Shown: piece by piece, positions 55,124 through 63,601 of the stretch
Position numbering within the stretch: the first letter of the stretch is position 1
Layout of the letters: every line of letters starts with the position of its first letter
NCBI RefSeq assembly: GCF_017409525.1
Contig: NZ_JAFQSO010000008.1
Coordinates: 1-64,000, forward strand
DNA from: Methanobrevibacter sp.
GTDB taxonomy: Archaea > Methanobacteriota > Methanobacteria > Methanobacteriales > Methanobacteriaceae
Length of the DNA: 64,000 nt
Direction: 5' to 3'
Notes under the pieces: model-generated
Database searches by the model: none
What the model was told of the DNA's origin: nothing
The model's input: the letters and a program-made list of their open reading frames with translations, nothing else
Made by a program: the position numbers and the translations under genes

Positions 55124-55685
55124 AAGGTTTGAAGCGTTGATTGATGCAATTTTAGCAATCATCATTACAATCATCGTTTTGGAAATCCCCCTTGCAAGCA
55201 ACGGCAGTTGGCAAGCTCTTTTTGATATAAAGTATGAATTTGCAATATATGCAATTAGTTTCATGATCTGCTTTAACTTCTGGAATTTTAACAACAACAT
55301 TTTCAGCATAGTAAATAAAATCGATTACAAGGTCATCTGGACAATGGGGCTTACATTATTCGTATTTTCCCTGCTCCCTTACTTGACAACATTCGTTGCT
55401 GAAAATTTTTATCTGTTCTTCCCGCAATTCCTATACGGCTTATGCTTCATCATAACTGCAGTTCTTTCTTTATTAATTAGCAAATTCCTAAAAGACACAG
55501 ATCCTGCAAACATCGCCCTGCAACTTGCATTAGACAAACATTATGCAATATACGGGACAATAATTTGCGTTGCAATTGGAATGATAATCGGATACTTCAT
55601 CTATCCTCCCGCAGTAATGATATGCTGCCTGATTTCAATATTGGGAGTATGGTGCATACCAAAAATTCAATGCCATTTATCATGA
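55113..55685 (+). CDS. TMEM175-family cation channel subunit (second of a tandem pair)
   Basis: The 190-residue protein is a paralogue of the gene before it. It starts KTERFEALIDAILAIIITIIVLEIPLASNGS and shows the same six-helix pattern, with the signature weakened to L-I-D-A. AGGAGGG lies before the ATG inside the first gene. The two overlapping genes probably make unlike subunits of one channel, recalling the fused two-repeat animal TMEM175. The ion and gating are undetermined. Confidence 0.9.
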   Translation: MKTERFEALIDAILAIIITIIVLEIPLASNGSWQALFDIKYEFAIYAISFMICFNFWNFNNNIFSIVNKIDYKVIWTMGLTLFVFSLLPYLTTFVAENFYLFFPQFLYGLCFIITAVLSLLISKFLKDTDPANIALQLALDKHYAIYGTIICVAIGMIIGYFIYPPAVMICCLISILGVWCIPKIQCHLS

Positions 55686-55735
55686 TGAGAGGAGCATTTC
55701 AAGTGTAAAGACTTGAAATGGCCAATTTTTTTAAA
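55684..55735 (+). terminator. Strong hairpin terminator, second copy of the 16324 element
   Basis: CATTTCAAGT (55695-55704) and ACTTGAAATG (55711-55720) form a perfect ten-base-pair stem around GTAAAG. A T run follows at about 55725-55732. The left arm lies within the 24-base block shared with 16324-16347. Confidence 0.8.
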
Positions 55736-56356
55736 CTACACAACAAACTTCCTTTTTTCAATGATTTAATTGTTATTTGGACATGTTAAGAATTCCAACC
55801 TAGAAAATCAAAAAATAAGAAAACTGATTTTTCCAATTTGGAAATTTGGAAAAAATATGGAGTTACTATCACCTAAAATTATTACAATAACTTAACCTGA
55901 ATGATTTAAGTTAAGAAATATTGATTACTTCAAAAAGAATTTCAAGTTTCAACATGAATTAACAATACTTTGGAAAAATTACATGCTTTTAATTGAATAT
56001 TCAGTGAAAAAATAATTTTTCAAAAAACCATGCCAATTGATGAATTCGAAATTCGTCAATGATAATACCCCCATCATGTGCAAAATTAAAATTTCAACGA
56101 AAAATTTCAACGAATCCTTTTAAGTGAAAAAAATGTTTAATCATCAATTGTTGAATTGAATCCATTGAAATTAATAGGGATGATAAAAAATAAAATGAAA
56201 ATGAAGAGTTATTAGAAAAAAATTCAATTCAAGAAAAAAGCCGAAAATACTTAAATTCTAAAAAGGTCCCCTTAAACGACATAAACAATTGAAAATTTGA
56301 ATCTTTGTCGTGAGAGATATGTCAAATATGTGAAAATCAAACAAGTTCAAAAAAAT
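55736..56356. other. Long AT-rich intergenic region
   Basis: This 620-bp gap has no convincing ORF or RNA gene. It contains a 13-base tandem pair AAAATTTCAACGA at 56088-56100 and 56101-56113, and short inverted repeats such as GAATTCGAAATTC near 56042. It separates housekeeping genes on the left from accessory DNA on the right. Decayed genes are possible but not recognisable. Confidence 0.5.
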
Positions 56357-56539
56357 CTATTTGAAATATTTTTCCAAATTGTTTAGCTGATTATTAAATT
56401 CCCTAACCTCTTTTGATGAGATTTCACCACTCAAATCAGAGATGTAATTATTATACATGTAAATGGCCAATAAGACAACGACCATAATTCCGCCAAACAG
56501 CAATATGAACTCTGCTGATGCCTGTCCGTTATCATCCAC
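56357..56539 (-). CDS. Class III signal peptide type IV pilin-like protein
   Basis: The 60-residue protein is MDDNGQASAEF followed by a hydrophobic helix ILLFGGIMVVVLLAIYMY and a short charged tail. The Q-x-S-A-E-F start just before the helix is the class III signal processed by the prepilin peptidase EppA in methanogens (DUF361). It should be cut before Gln and assembled into a pilus or pseudopilus. The GTG start overlaps the tadC stop (TAGTG), so the pilin and platform protein are coupled. Confidence 0.9.
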   Translation of the reverse strand: MDDNGQASAEFILLFGGIMVVVLLAIYMYNNYISDLSGEISSKEVREFNNQLNNLEKYFK

Positions 56540-57465
56540 TAGAATCCCCCCATAAGCAGACTTCCACCAAAGGCAGATATGAAATAGAATATTCCAAAAG
56601 CCGCTGCAGCAAGAGGCAGTGAAAACTTGATTCCTTTCTTAACGTCCCCATACATTATTATGCTGATTATGAAACCAACTAGAATAGAGTGGATTATCAA
56701 ATAAATCTCGCCTGCCAAAGGTGCAGTTAGAATAATCTCCGATTCCATTCCATAGCTTTGCATAAACTCCGAATAGACTCCGACCATCCCTATTGCAAAC
56801 GGCGTTGCAATAACTGCCGAGATTAACAGAAACATTACAGACATCATGACAGATGATTTTCTCTCACGTTTAATGGCAAGCAAATCGCGCAAATCATCAG
56901 ACAAATCCAAAAGTACATTGGAAATGCTTGACCCGCTCTTACGACCATCCAAAATAATTCCAAAAATTCTCTCCAACTCTTTTGATTTTAAACGTTTGCT
57001 CATTGCTGTCCATGCTTCATCAAAATTTCGACCCATACGGATTTCAATTATTGTTCTGCGCATTTCGTCAAAGAGCGGCCCTTCCCCATACTGTGACATG
57101 TCATCCATTGCGTTTTCAAAACTCAGTCCGACCTGCAGCATGCTTGACAATTGCCTTAAAAAGTCAGGAGCAGTCTTTTCGATTTCCTGTGCCCGTTTTT
57201 CCTGCTGGACAATAACATACGTGAAAAGGCCAGGAATGACAAAAAGTGGCAAGATTAATACAGACACCGGCAGGTTTAAAAGTGTTAATATTAATGCCAA
57301 TACAATTTCTGCCACCAAAATGAAAATTATGAGTATGGCTAAAACTTTACTTGCATCAGTAAAAATAGCTCCACTCAGCAAAAATTCCTGCAATTTGGAT
57401 AGATAGTTTTCAGGTATAAAATTGTCCAAAAATATTGCTAAATCATCAATTATTTTGAATTTCAT
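56539..57465 (-). CDS. Type II/IV secretion platform protein, TadC/GspF family
   Basis: The 308-residue protein has membrane helices at about 38-80, 205-230, 250-270 and 285-305. The GspF/TadC cytoplasmic domain carries QQEKRAQEIEKTAPDFLRQLSSMLQVGLSFENAM, RRTIIEIRMGRNFDEAW and LDGRKSGSSISNVLLDLSDDL. It is the membrane platform of pilus assembly, needing an assembly ATPase (TadA/FlaI-like) not present in the window. A TATA-like TTTATATGC lies about 30 bp before the ATG. A broken duplicate of its 5' part lies at 58480-58890. Confidence 0.93.
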   Translation of the reverse strand: MKFKIIDDLAIFLDNFIPENYLSKLQEFLLSGAIFTDASKVLAILIIFILVAEIVLALILTLLNLPVSVLILPLFVIPGLFTYVIVQQEKRAQEIEKTAPDFLRQLSSMLQVGLSFENAMDDMSQYGEGPLFDEMRRTIIEIRMGRNFDEAWTAMSKRLKSKELERIFGIILDGRKSGSSISNVLLDLSDDLRDLLAIKRERKSSVMMSVMFLLISAVIATPFAIGMVGVYSEFMQSYGMESEIILTAPLAGEIYLIIHSILVGFIISIIMYGDVKKGIKFSLPLAAAAFGIFYFISAFGGSLLMGGF

Positions 57466-57591
57466 AAAATAAAATTAGACTTAAAAGCATATAAAGTGTT
57501 TGTTATTTTCTAAATCAATTTTACAAGGTAAAGACAATATTTAAAACCTTAAACTATTTTTCTTGTATTTCGAATATTCCTCGCAACAATA

Positions 57592-58158
57592 TTAAAAGTC
57601 GAAATCAATGTTAATCTCAAACAAATTCTCGGTTTGTGCCAGTGTATTTACCAATCTTTCATCCAAATCGGCATTATTGTCCTTGAAATCGATTTCACCA
57701 AATTCCTCTCGAACCTGAAAAGCCAACTGGTCTTTATCCAAACTAAATTCTAAATCGTCGTCACCCGTATTTCCCCGAGCATCAATTCTAATCCATTTAT
57801 CCCCATTGAAAACAGTATTTAAAGCATGAACAATGTGGCCCTGACTGTCGTCCTCGGCAATTGTCAGAAGCTGATAGCTGATTCCTGACGGAATTCCGTT
57901 TGCCCTTAGAAGTGCTGCAAGAAGACATGATTTTGCCCAGCATATTCCAGTTTTATTTATCAATGCTTCGCTAGCAGTTCTTGAAACGGTATTTACTCCA
58001 ATATCCCATGAGTGAGGAATTTCATCCTTAACAAAGAAATAGCATCTTTTGATATAATCGGCTTCATCAGTTGACTGATTTTTTAATTCACAAACCTTTT
58101 CCTGAATATGAGGATTCATATAATCAATACTTGGTGTTTCAGTTAAATATTTGTCCAT
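57592..58158 (-). CDS. Transglutaminase-like domain protein
   Basis: The 188-residue cytosolic-looking protein carries the transglutaminase/protease triad: TGICWAKSCLLAALLRANGIPSG (Cys), GHIVHALNTVF (His) and WIRIDARGN (Asp). No signal peptide is evident. It probably acts as a cysteine peptidase or amidase on an unknown substrate. I start at ATG 58158 with AGGTGA six bases upstream; the GTG nine bases further is part of that site. It lies next to the pilin/TadC genes, but any link is unproven. Confidence 0.9.
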   Translation of the reverse strand: MDKYLTETPSIDYMNPHIQEKVCELKNQSTDEADYIKRCYFFVKDEIPHSWDIGVNTVSRTASEALINKTGICWAKSCLLAALLRANGIPSGISYQLLTIAEDDSQGHIVHALNTVFNGDKWIRIDARGNTGDDDLEFSLDKDQLAFQVREEFGEIDFKDNNADLDERLVNTLAQTENLFEINIDFDF

Positions 58159-58293
58159 AAACGTCACCTAAAACTTATATGGGAAATTCACTTATTTTTA
58201 AATTCCAATTGTAACCCTTGTGCTAAAATTGGTTCGGATATCTAATATCCTTCATTTTCAAGTTTGATCAACCATTATACAATAGCAAAACAT

Positions 58294-58402
58294 ATATTAT
58301 CAACTGTAATATATTAGCTAATGTATTACAAATGATAATATCTAAACCATATATTACATATCACAATACATTTAGTGTGTATTGTAATCAATAATATGTT
58401 TT
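58294..58402. repeat. Two adjacent nested inverted repeats
   Basis: First unit, 58294-58341: ATATTATCA pairs with TGATAATAT, enclosing the near-perfect palindrome at 58306-58329 centred on TTAGCTAA. Second unit: ACAATACA (58363-58370) pairs with TGTATTGT (58378-58385), with partly matching outer arms to about 58398. Both lie between the transglutaminase-like gene and the broken tadC copy. They could be a small transposable element remnant or strong RNA hairpins. Confidence 0.75.
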
Positions 58403-58479
58403 CCAACACTTAAAAAAACTACCAATTTTAGATGAATCAAAACCACAGTTCATCATACCATCATAATGGAGACCCTCCG

Positions 58480-58890
58480 TTAAGACAACTCATCGTAGAG
58501 CGGTCCTTCTCCGTACTGAGACATATCTTCCATTGCATTTTCGAAGCTTAATCCAACCTGTAACATGCTTGAAAGCTGCCTTAAAAAGTCAGGTGCAGTT
58601 TTTTCAATTTCCTGAGCTCGTTTTTCCTGCTGGACAATGACATATGTGAAAAGAATAGGAATTGAAAAAAAGGGCAATATTAACACAGAAATAGGCAAAT
58701 TTAGAATCGATAATGTTAATGCTAAAGCAACTTCACCTACCAATATAAAAATTATAATTATAGCTAAAACTTTACTTGCCTCTGTAAAAATAGTTCCACC
58801 AATCAAAAATTCCTGTAATCTAGATAAATACTTTTAAAAAATGATATTGTCCAAAAATATAGCTAAATCATTTATTATTTTAAATTTCAT
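58480..58890 (-). pseudogene. Broken duplicate of tadC (5' part only)
   Basis: The frame from ATG 58890 gives MKFKIINDLAIFLDN as in the intact gene. An in-frame TAA at codon 19 (where the intact copy has Glu) interrupts it. It then continues in the same frame, highly similar, through QQEKRAQEIEKTAPDFLRQL to ENAMEDMSQYGEGPLYDEL, where it stops. About 170 C-terminal residues are missing. The upstream sequence, including the CTTAAAAGCATATAAAGTG block, is also shared with the intact tadC, so promoter and 5' gene were duplicated together. It is almost certainly non-functional. Confidence 0.88.
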
Positions 58891-59001
58891 AAAATACATT
58901 AGACTTAAAAGCATATAAAGTGTTTGTCGTGTTTAAAAGCAATTTTACAAAGTGAAAACAAACTGAAAAAAAATAAAAAAAGAATTAAATAACCATGAAG
59001 A

Positions 59002-59454
59002 TTATTTAATTGAGTTTATGATTGTACTTACTGGATTGTCAGCTCCTTCAGGCGCTGTTTCAGATGAAGGAATAGTGAATGTAATTATACATTGGTCATC
59101 CCCAACAGAGAAAACATATGTCATGACAGTATAATCATTTTTTTCATAATTCTGTTGACGAACCTCTTTGCTACCCACGGAATAGGTATCTTCACCTATA
59201 AATTTGTAACCTTGAGATTCAAGATTCTCTTTTGCATCCTCACTGTCTTTAACATCATCAGTAATCATCACTACGATTGCATGTTCGTCTCCTTCCATCA
59301 GAGTAATCATTGAACCATTGACTTCTTTAACTTCATATCCATCAGGAATAGTGAATGTATAGTCATCGATTGTGGTATCTTGAGCTACAACTATACCGAC
59401 ACTAGCAATGAATACTAATGCAACTAGAAGTAAAATCTTTTTGTTAATATCCAT
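59002..59454 (-). CDS. Small secreted protein, paralogue of the 18801-19238 product
   Basis: The 150-residue protein has a signal peptide (residues 1-24, ending VVA) and an acidic mature domain starting YTFTIPDGYEVKEVNG. It runs through MITLMEGDEHAIVVMITDDV and VGSKEVRQQNYEKNDYTVMTYVFSVGDDQCIITFTIPSSE. The second half has a regular beta pattern. The IPD-G/N-Y-x-x-KE motif is shared with the 18801 protein. No catalytic residues are obvious. AGGAGG precedes the ATG. The function is unknown. Confidence 0.86.
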   Translation of the reverse strand: MDINKKILLLVALVFIASVGIVVAQDTTIDDYTFTIPDGYEVKEVNGSMITLMEGDEHAIVVMITDDVKDSEDAKENLESQGYKFIGEDTYSVGSKEVRQQNYEKNDYTVMTYVFSVGDDQCIITFTIPSSETAPEGADNPVSTIINSIK

Positions 59455-59599
59455 AAAAAACCTCCTTATTTTTAATTTATTATTGTCAAGAGTTATAAAG
59501 ATTTTGATATATTCTGAATATTTTAACTTAAAATTAAAAAAAGTGTGAATAAAAATAAATTATATTTTTAAAAATGATGTGGCAAAACTGAAAAAATAC

Positions 59600-59794
59600 C
59601 TAATTTTTCTTATTTTTAGAGTATTTCATTCTAATAACATTGAAAATAACTACAAGAATGAACAAAATAACTCTCCAATACCATGCCACAGGAGCAAAAA
59701 GCAGACAATATAGAAGAATCACACCTACAATCCCATGTGTAAGGAGATTTTTCCAATCTGTTAAATAACTTTTTAAAGCATCGATAATCTTCAT
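59600..59794 (-). CDS. Small membrane protein
   Basis: The 64-residue protein has an amphipathic start (MKIIDALKSYLTDWKNLLTHG), two hydrophobic helices (about 20-36 and 40-56) and a Lys-rich end. There is no known family. No strong ribosome site is seen. The clean layout and Trp/Tyr content suggest it is real, but a chance ORF cannot be excluded. Confidence 0.65.
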   Translation of the reverse strand: MKIIDALKSYLTDWKNLLTHGIVGVILLYCLLFAPVAWYWRVILFILVVIFNVIRMKYSKNKKN

Positions 59795-60082
59795 TTAAAC
59801 ACGTCATTAGTTTTTACAGGATTAATTCACATTTTAACAAAAAAACAATAGATATTATTTCACAAGTTTATTTTTCAATCATTTTTCAGAAAAAACCTCA
59901 AATTTCGCATATTTAATTAAAGTATTATATTATCGCCATTATTAAAATAGCTTTCTTAAAAGCCACGACAAGCCAATAATGTGAAAACAATAGTGAAAAA
60001 GATATATATTATGTCCAACCTAAAATTACATATTGATTAGTTTTATCTCAAAAATCTAAACAAAATACGGGTTGATAAAATC

Positions 60083-61330
60083 ATGCTAATGAATGAACAG
60101 ACAAAGCTAGACAAAGACCACTATAGAATTTTTGGATTGAGCTGGGCAGGTTGGGTTTTTGATTTCTATGATCTGGTCCTGTTCACCTTTTTAATATCTC
60201 AACTTCAAGCCGACTTGAACTTCTCCGCCGAAATGCTTTCATTATGCCTGGGTATATCACTATTTGCAACAGGTTTGGGAGGAATTATTTTTGGAGCATT
60301 GGGCGACAAACACGGTCGTAAAAAAGTATTGCAATGGACAATAATCGTTTATTCGATAGGCACATTACTATCCGCATTTTCATGGTCATTTTATTCGCTC
60401 GTAATATTTAGATTCATTACCGGCCTGGGTGTCGGTGGAGAATGGGCTACTGGCCAGATCTATATCAGCGAAACATTCCCCGACAATTTAAGAGCCAAAT
60501 TCGGAGCGTTCATGCAATCCGGAGCGCCTGTTGGAGTGATTTTAGCATCAATTGTGGGCGGCATAATAACTCCAATCGTCGGCTGGAGAATGACATTTCT
60601 AATTTCAATCCTTCCTGCACTCATGGTCATTTTCATAAGAAAACATCTTAAAGAGTCAGATGTCTGGATTCAAAATAGGGACCAATATGTAAACAAGAAC
60701 ATCTTTAAGGAGTTCAAGGAATTAGTCGCAAAAGAGCACAGGAAAATATTCCTCATATCATTAATATTATGCATATTCGGTATGTCCGCATACTGGTTTA
60801 CGTATTCCTGGCTGCCAACCTATCTTGCAAAGGAAAGGGGCCTTGCCTTAATCGGATCCACATTCGGAATCATATTAATCCAATGCGGAGATTTTTTAGG
60901 ATACACCACATTCGGTTTTGTAGCCGAGAAGCTTGGAAGACGTCCTGCATTTACAATCTACAGCTTCATCATGGCATTCAGCATATCAATGATAACCATC
61001 TGCTGGAACCAGATCAATGCAATCAACGATTTGATATTCGTATTCATGTTCCTAACAGGATTCGGAACAGGATTCTTCGGCGGATTCGGTGCATTGTTCT
61101 CTGAACTGTTCCCTACAAAAATACGAAATACCGGTGTTGGAACAGTATTCAACCTTGCACGGGGAGCACAATTCATCACCCCATCAATCATTACTCTTGT
61201 TGCCGCATACTTTGATTTAAGCTATGGAATAGCAATTGCAGCAATATTCGCTCTGCTGGTAGGTATTTGGATTTGGGTATTCCCAGAGACTAAAGGAACA
61301 AACATTAATGAACTGGATAAAGCCAATTAA
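60083..61330 (+). CDS. MFS metabolite:H+ symporter-like transporter
   Basis: The 415-residue, 12-helix protein has AGWVFDFYDLVLFTFL in helix 1 and the MFS motif GALGDKHGRKKVL between helices 2 and 3. GLGVGGEWATGQIYISETFPDNLR follows in helix 4, and a second GFVAEKLGRRPAF in the C-half. The acidic D-x-Y-D/GGEW signature is that of the metabolite:H+ symporter group, which moves organic acids such as sialic, shikimic or aromatic acids. Start at 60083 or 60089. A hairpin terminator lies about 50 bp after the stop. The substrate is unknown. Confidence 0.94.
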   Translation: MLMNEQTKLDKDHYRIFGLSWAGWVFDFYDLVLFTFLISQLQADLNFSAEMLSLCLGISLFATGLGGIIFGALGDKHGRKKVLQWTIIVYSIGTLLSAFSWSFYSLVIFRFITGLGVGGEWATGQIYISETFPDNLRAKFGAFMQSGAPVGVILASIVGGIITPIVGWRMTFLISILPALMVIFIRKHLKESDVWIQNRDQYVNKNIFKEFKELVAKEHRKIFLISLILCIFGMSAYWFTYSWLPTYLAKERGLALIGSTFGIILIQCGDFLGYTTFGFVAEKLGRRPAFTIYSFIMAFSISMITICWNQINAINDLIFVFMFLTGFGTGFFGGFGALFSELFPTKIRNTGVGTVFNLARGAQFITPSIITLVAAYFDLSYGIAIAAIFALLVGIWIWVFPETKGTNINELDKAN

Positions 61331-61377
61331 CTATTATAGAAGTCAACAATTCAAAAAAAATCTGTGATGAAAAAAAT

Positions 61378-61403
61378 AAAATAAGTTTTTAAAACTTATT
61401 TTT
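61378..61403 (+). terminator. Hairpin terminator after the MFS gene
   Basis: AAAATAAGTT (61378-61387) pairs perfectly with AACTTATTTT (61393-61402) across a five-base loop. The second arm ends in a short T run. Confidence 0.65.
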
Positions 61404-61485
61404 CAAAATACTATAAAATTTATCCAATATCTTTTTGATGCGCCATGACTAAAAAAAATTATGCGAATCCAATTATAGGCCATTC

Positions 61486-61701
61486 CTAATACGTATTATA
61501 TGCATCATATGCCGCATATAAACTATATATGATTGAAATAGCATTTCCAAATAAGCCTAATTTAACTATGTAGATTATAATTCCAATAATTAATGCAATT
61601 ATAAACATTATAATCCCTTTTTTCTTATAACCATTAATGGCCTGACCTAGACCAGGGATAATGAATGAAAGAATTGCATTGACAAGTGCATCTGTGTTCA
61701 T
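61486..61701 (-). CDS. Small membrane protein of TM2/DUF5683-like type
   Basis: The 71-residue protein has AILSFIIPGLGQAINGYKKKGIIMFIIALIIGIIIYIVK, the two-helix pattern with a PGLGQ turn seen in TM2-like small proteins, and ends YAAYDAYNTY. GGAGG lies before the ATG. The function is unknown. It is a lone gene between the MFS and MATE genes. Confidence 0.85.
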   Translation of the reverse strand: MNTDALVNAILSFIIPGLGQAINGYKKKGIIMFIIALIIGIIIYIVKLGLFGNAISIIYSLYAAYDAYNTY

Positions 61702-61862
61702 AACTTTACCTCCATTAATTATTTATCATCATTAATGATATTTAAAGTTTTAGGCATACCTAAATTTTTAGTAGATTAAAAATTATTTTTTTAATTAAAA
61801 AATTCCAATATCATATAGGCAGTCAAAATCGTGAAAAAATGTGGGATTTATGCCACATCCAA

Positions 61863-63590
61863 TTAATTTTTAATAGTTATTACTGTACTGTTCAAACCAA
61901 GCACTCTTGAGTAATCAATCTTATCAGCAATCTTATTCAAAACACTGATATTGTCAAACTCCAACTTGTCATTTTCAACTACCGGATTGAAGTCAATTCC
62001 CGTGTCTTTTACAGAAATTAGAATATTATCCCCGTTATCCCTAACAATAACATCAATTGTTTCGACTTCATCGTTGGTGTTAATGATGTTTACAAGCATT
62101 TCTTCAATTGCCAGGCCCACTATTGTTGCTGATTTATTTCCTGACAGGTAATCCTGAACATCACGAGCCAAGTCTACAGCTTCCCGGATATCCCCTTTAA
62201 TTGTATGCTCAAATACTTTTTCATCATCGTTATGCTTGTTAATAAAGAATCCTGAGTATTCACCATCTGTCTTTTTGTTAGTGTATCTTGAATAACCAAC
62301 AATGACCAATATTGTAACCAACTCTGCAATTGCAAAAGAAATCCAAATTCCGTTTCCACCAATGGCAAAAGACAATATGGCTGCAAGTGAAATCGGCAAT
62401 ACAAATCCTTCAAGTAACGAAATAACTGTAGATATTTGATTTTTTTGAATTGCCTGAGCATAGAATGTGTATAAAAATGTAATAGCTGTTCCAACATAGC
62501 TTATCGCAAATATTCTTAAAGCATTCAATACAACAGGAACATCCGCAGGGTTTTTAACGCTATACAAGAATAACAAAGCTTGAGGATAGACAATGAACAA
62601 AATTGATAGCGCCAAACTTGATGCAACGACAATTTTTAAAGATCTTTTAATTATGTAATTTACTCCGGAATAGTCCTCCTCTTTAAAGTAAACAGACACA
62701 ATAGGAGACATTGTCTGCGCCGTTCCAATCAGGAATATGTATAATATAAATAAACTGTTATAACAAATACCAAATGCAACAACCCCAGACTTTCCAACGT
62801 AAAGTCCTACTAAAAAGTTTATGACAAGCAACTTTAAAGTTAGGTATAATTGAGTTGATGCAGATGAAAATCCTGAAGTTACGATTTTCTTAAGGAAACT
62901 GAAGAAAGAATTAACTTTTAATTTTATAAATTCCAATGTGCGCTCCTTTTTAAGGAAGTAATATGAAATCAAGATAGAACCTACCAGATAACCTGTTGAA
63001 GTAGCTAGTGCTGCACCAGAAAGCCCCATATTGAAAAATTTAATATAAATAAAATCAAAGCAAATGTTAACGATATTAGCTATCAATATTGCCCTGAACG
63101 GCAATGTTGGAATACCATCTGCCCTTATGAAATAAGACAAGCTCATCATATAACATAAAAATGGCATACCAATAATCAAAGCAACGAAATATTTGGCAAC
63201 ATCTGAAACAAGCTCAGGTTGGGATGAACATAAAAATTGAGCGATGTTTCCTGAAAACAGCAATCCTACAGCCGTAATTAATAGCCCTATCGATATAAGT
63301 GAAATAATGGATACCGAAAAGTAAGTATTGCTTTTCTTATCATCGAATTCCGCCTTTGCAACGGAACAAAGTACACTGCCTCCCAATCCAATCATCCAGT
63401 AAAGAAGATTAACAAACGTGATTACTGGAGCTACAATTTGAATCGGAGCAAGATTACTTGCCCCTATTAAAAAACTCACAATTAAACCATCTACAAATAG
63501 ACAGATATTACCTGCCATTGATGTAAATAATGTGGGGAGGAAAAATTCAGAGAATTTTGCCCTCAACAAATTATAATTTCTTTCATACAT
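61863..63590 (-). CDS. MATE-family exporter fused to a C-terminal RsbW-like ATPase domain
   Basis: The 575-residue protein has a 12-helix MATE transporter (about 1-450; SEFFLPTLFTSMAGNICLFVDGLIVSFLIG, FFNMGLSGAALATSTGYLVG). A soluble segment follows, and then a histidine-kinase-type ATPase domain (about 465-575). Its N-box region is GLAIEEMLVNIINTND and its G1-like motif is ISVKDTGIDFNP, as in anti-sigma factor kinases. This joins export to a signalling-type ATP-binding domain. It begins 11 bp after the stop of an apparent NRPS gene. In M. ruminantium, MATE exporters and anti-sigma regulators are reported beside NRPS genes, so export of the peptide product is the likely role. Confidence 0.9.
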   Translation of the reverse strand: MYERNYNLLRAKFSEFFLPTLFTSMAGNICLFVDGLIVSFLIGASNLAPIQIVAPVITFVNLLYWMIGLGGSVLCSVAKAEFDDKKSNTYFSVSIISLISIGLLITAVGLLFSGNIAQFLCSSQPELVSDVAKYFVALIIGMPFLCYMMSLSYFIRADGIPTLPFRAILIANIVNICFDFIYIKFFNMGLSGAALATSTGYLVGSILISYYFLKKERTLEFIKLKVNSFFSFLKKIVTSGFSSASTQLYLTLKLLVINFLVGLYVGKSGVVAFGICYNSLFILYIFLIGTAQTMSPIVSVYFKEEDYSGVNYIIKRSLKIVVASSLALSILFIVYPQALLFLYSVKNPADVPVVLNALRIFAISYVGTAITFLYTFYAQAIQKNQISTVISLLEGFVLPISLAAILSFAIGGNGIWISFAIAELVTILVIVGYSRYTNKKTDGEYSGFFINKHNDDEKVFEHTIKGDIREAVDLARDVQDYLSGNKSATIVGLAIEEMLVNIINTNDEVETIDVIVRDNGDNILISVKDTGIDFNPVVENDKLEFDNISVLNKIADKIDYSRVLGLNSTVITIKN

Positions 63591-63601
63591 CTTTCATACC
63601 C

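Noticed and set aside
56088-56113. Tandem 13-base pair AAAATTTCAACGA
   Set aside because: Only two copies in a very AT-rich spacer with no palindrome or neighbouring feature, so chance slippage is enough.
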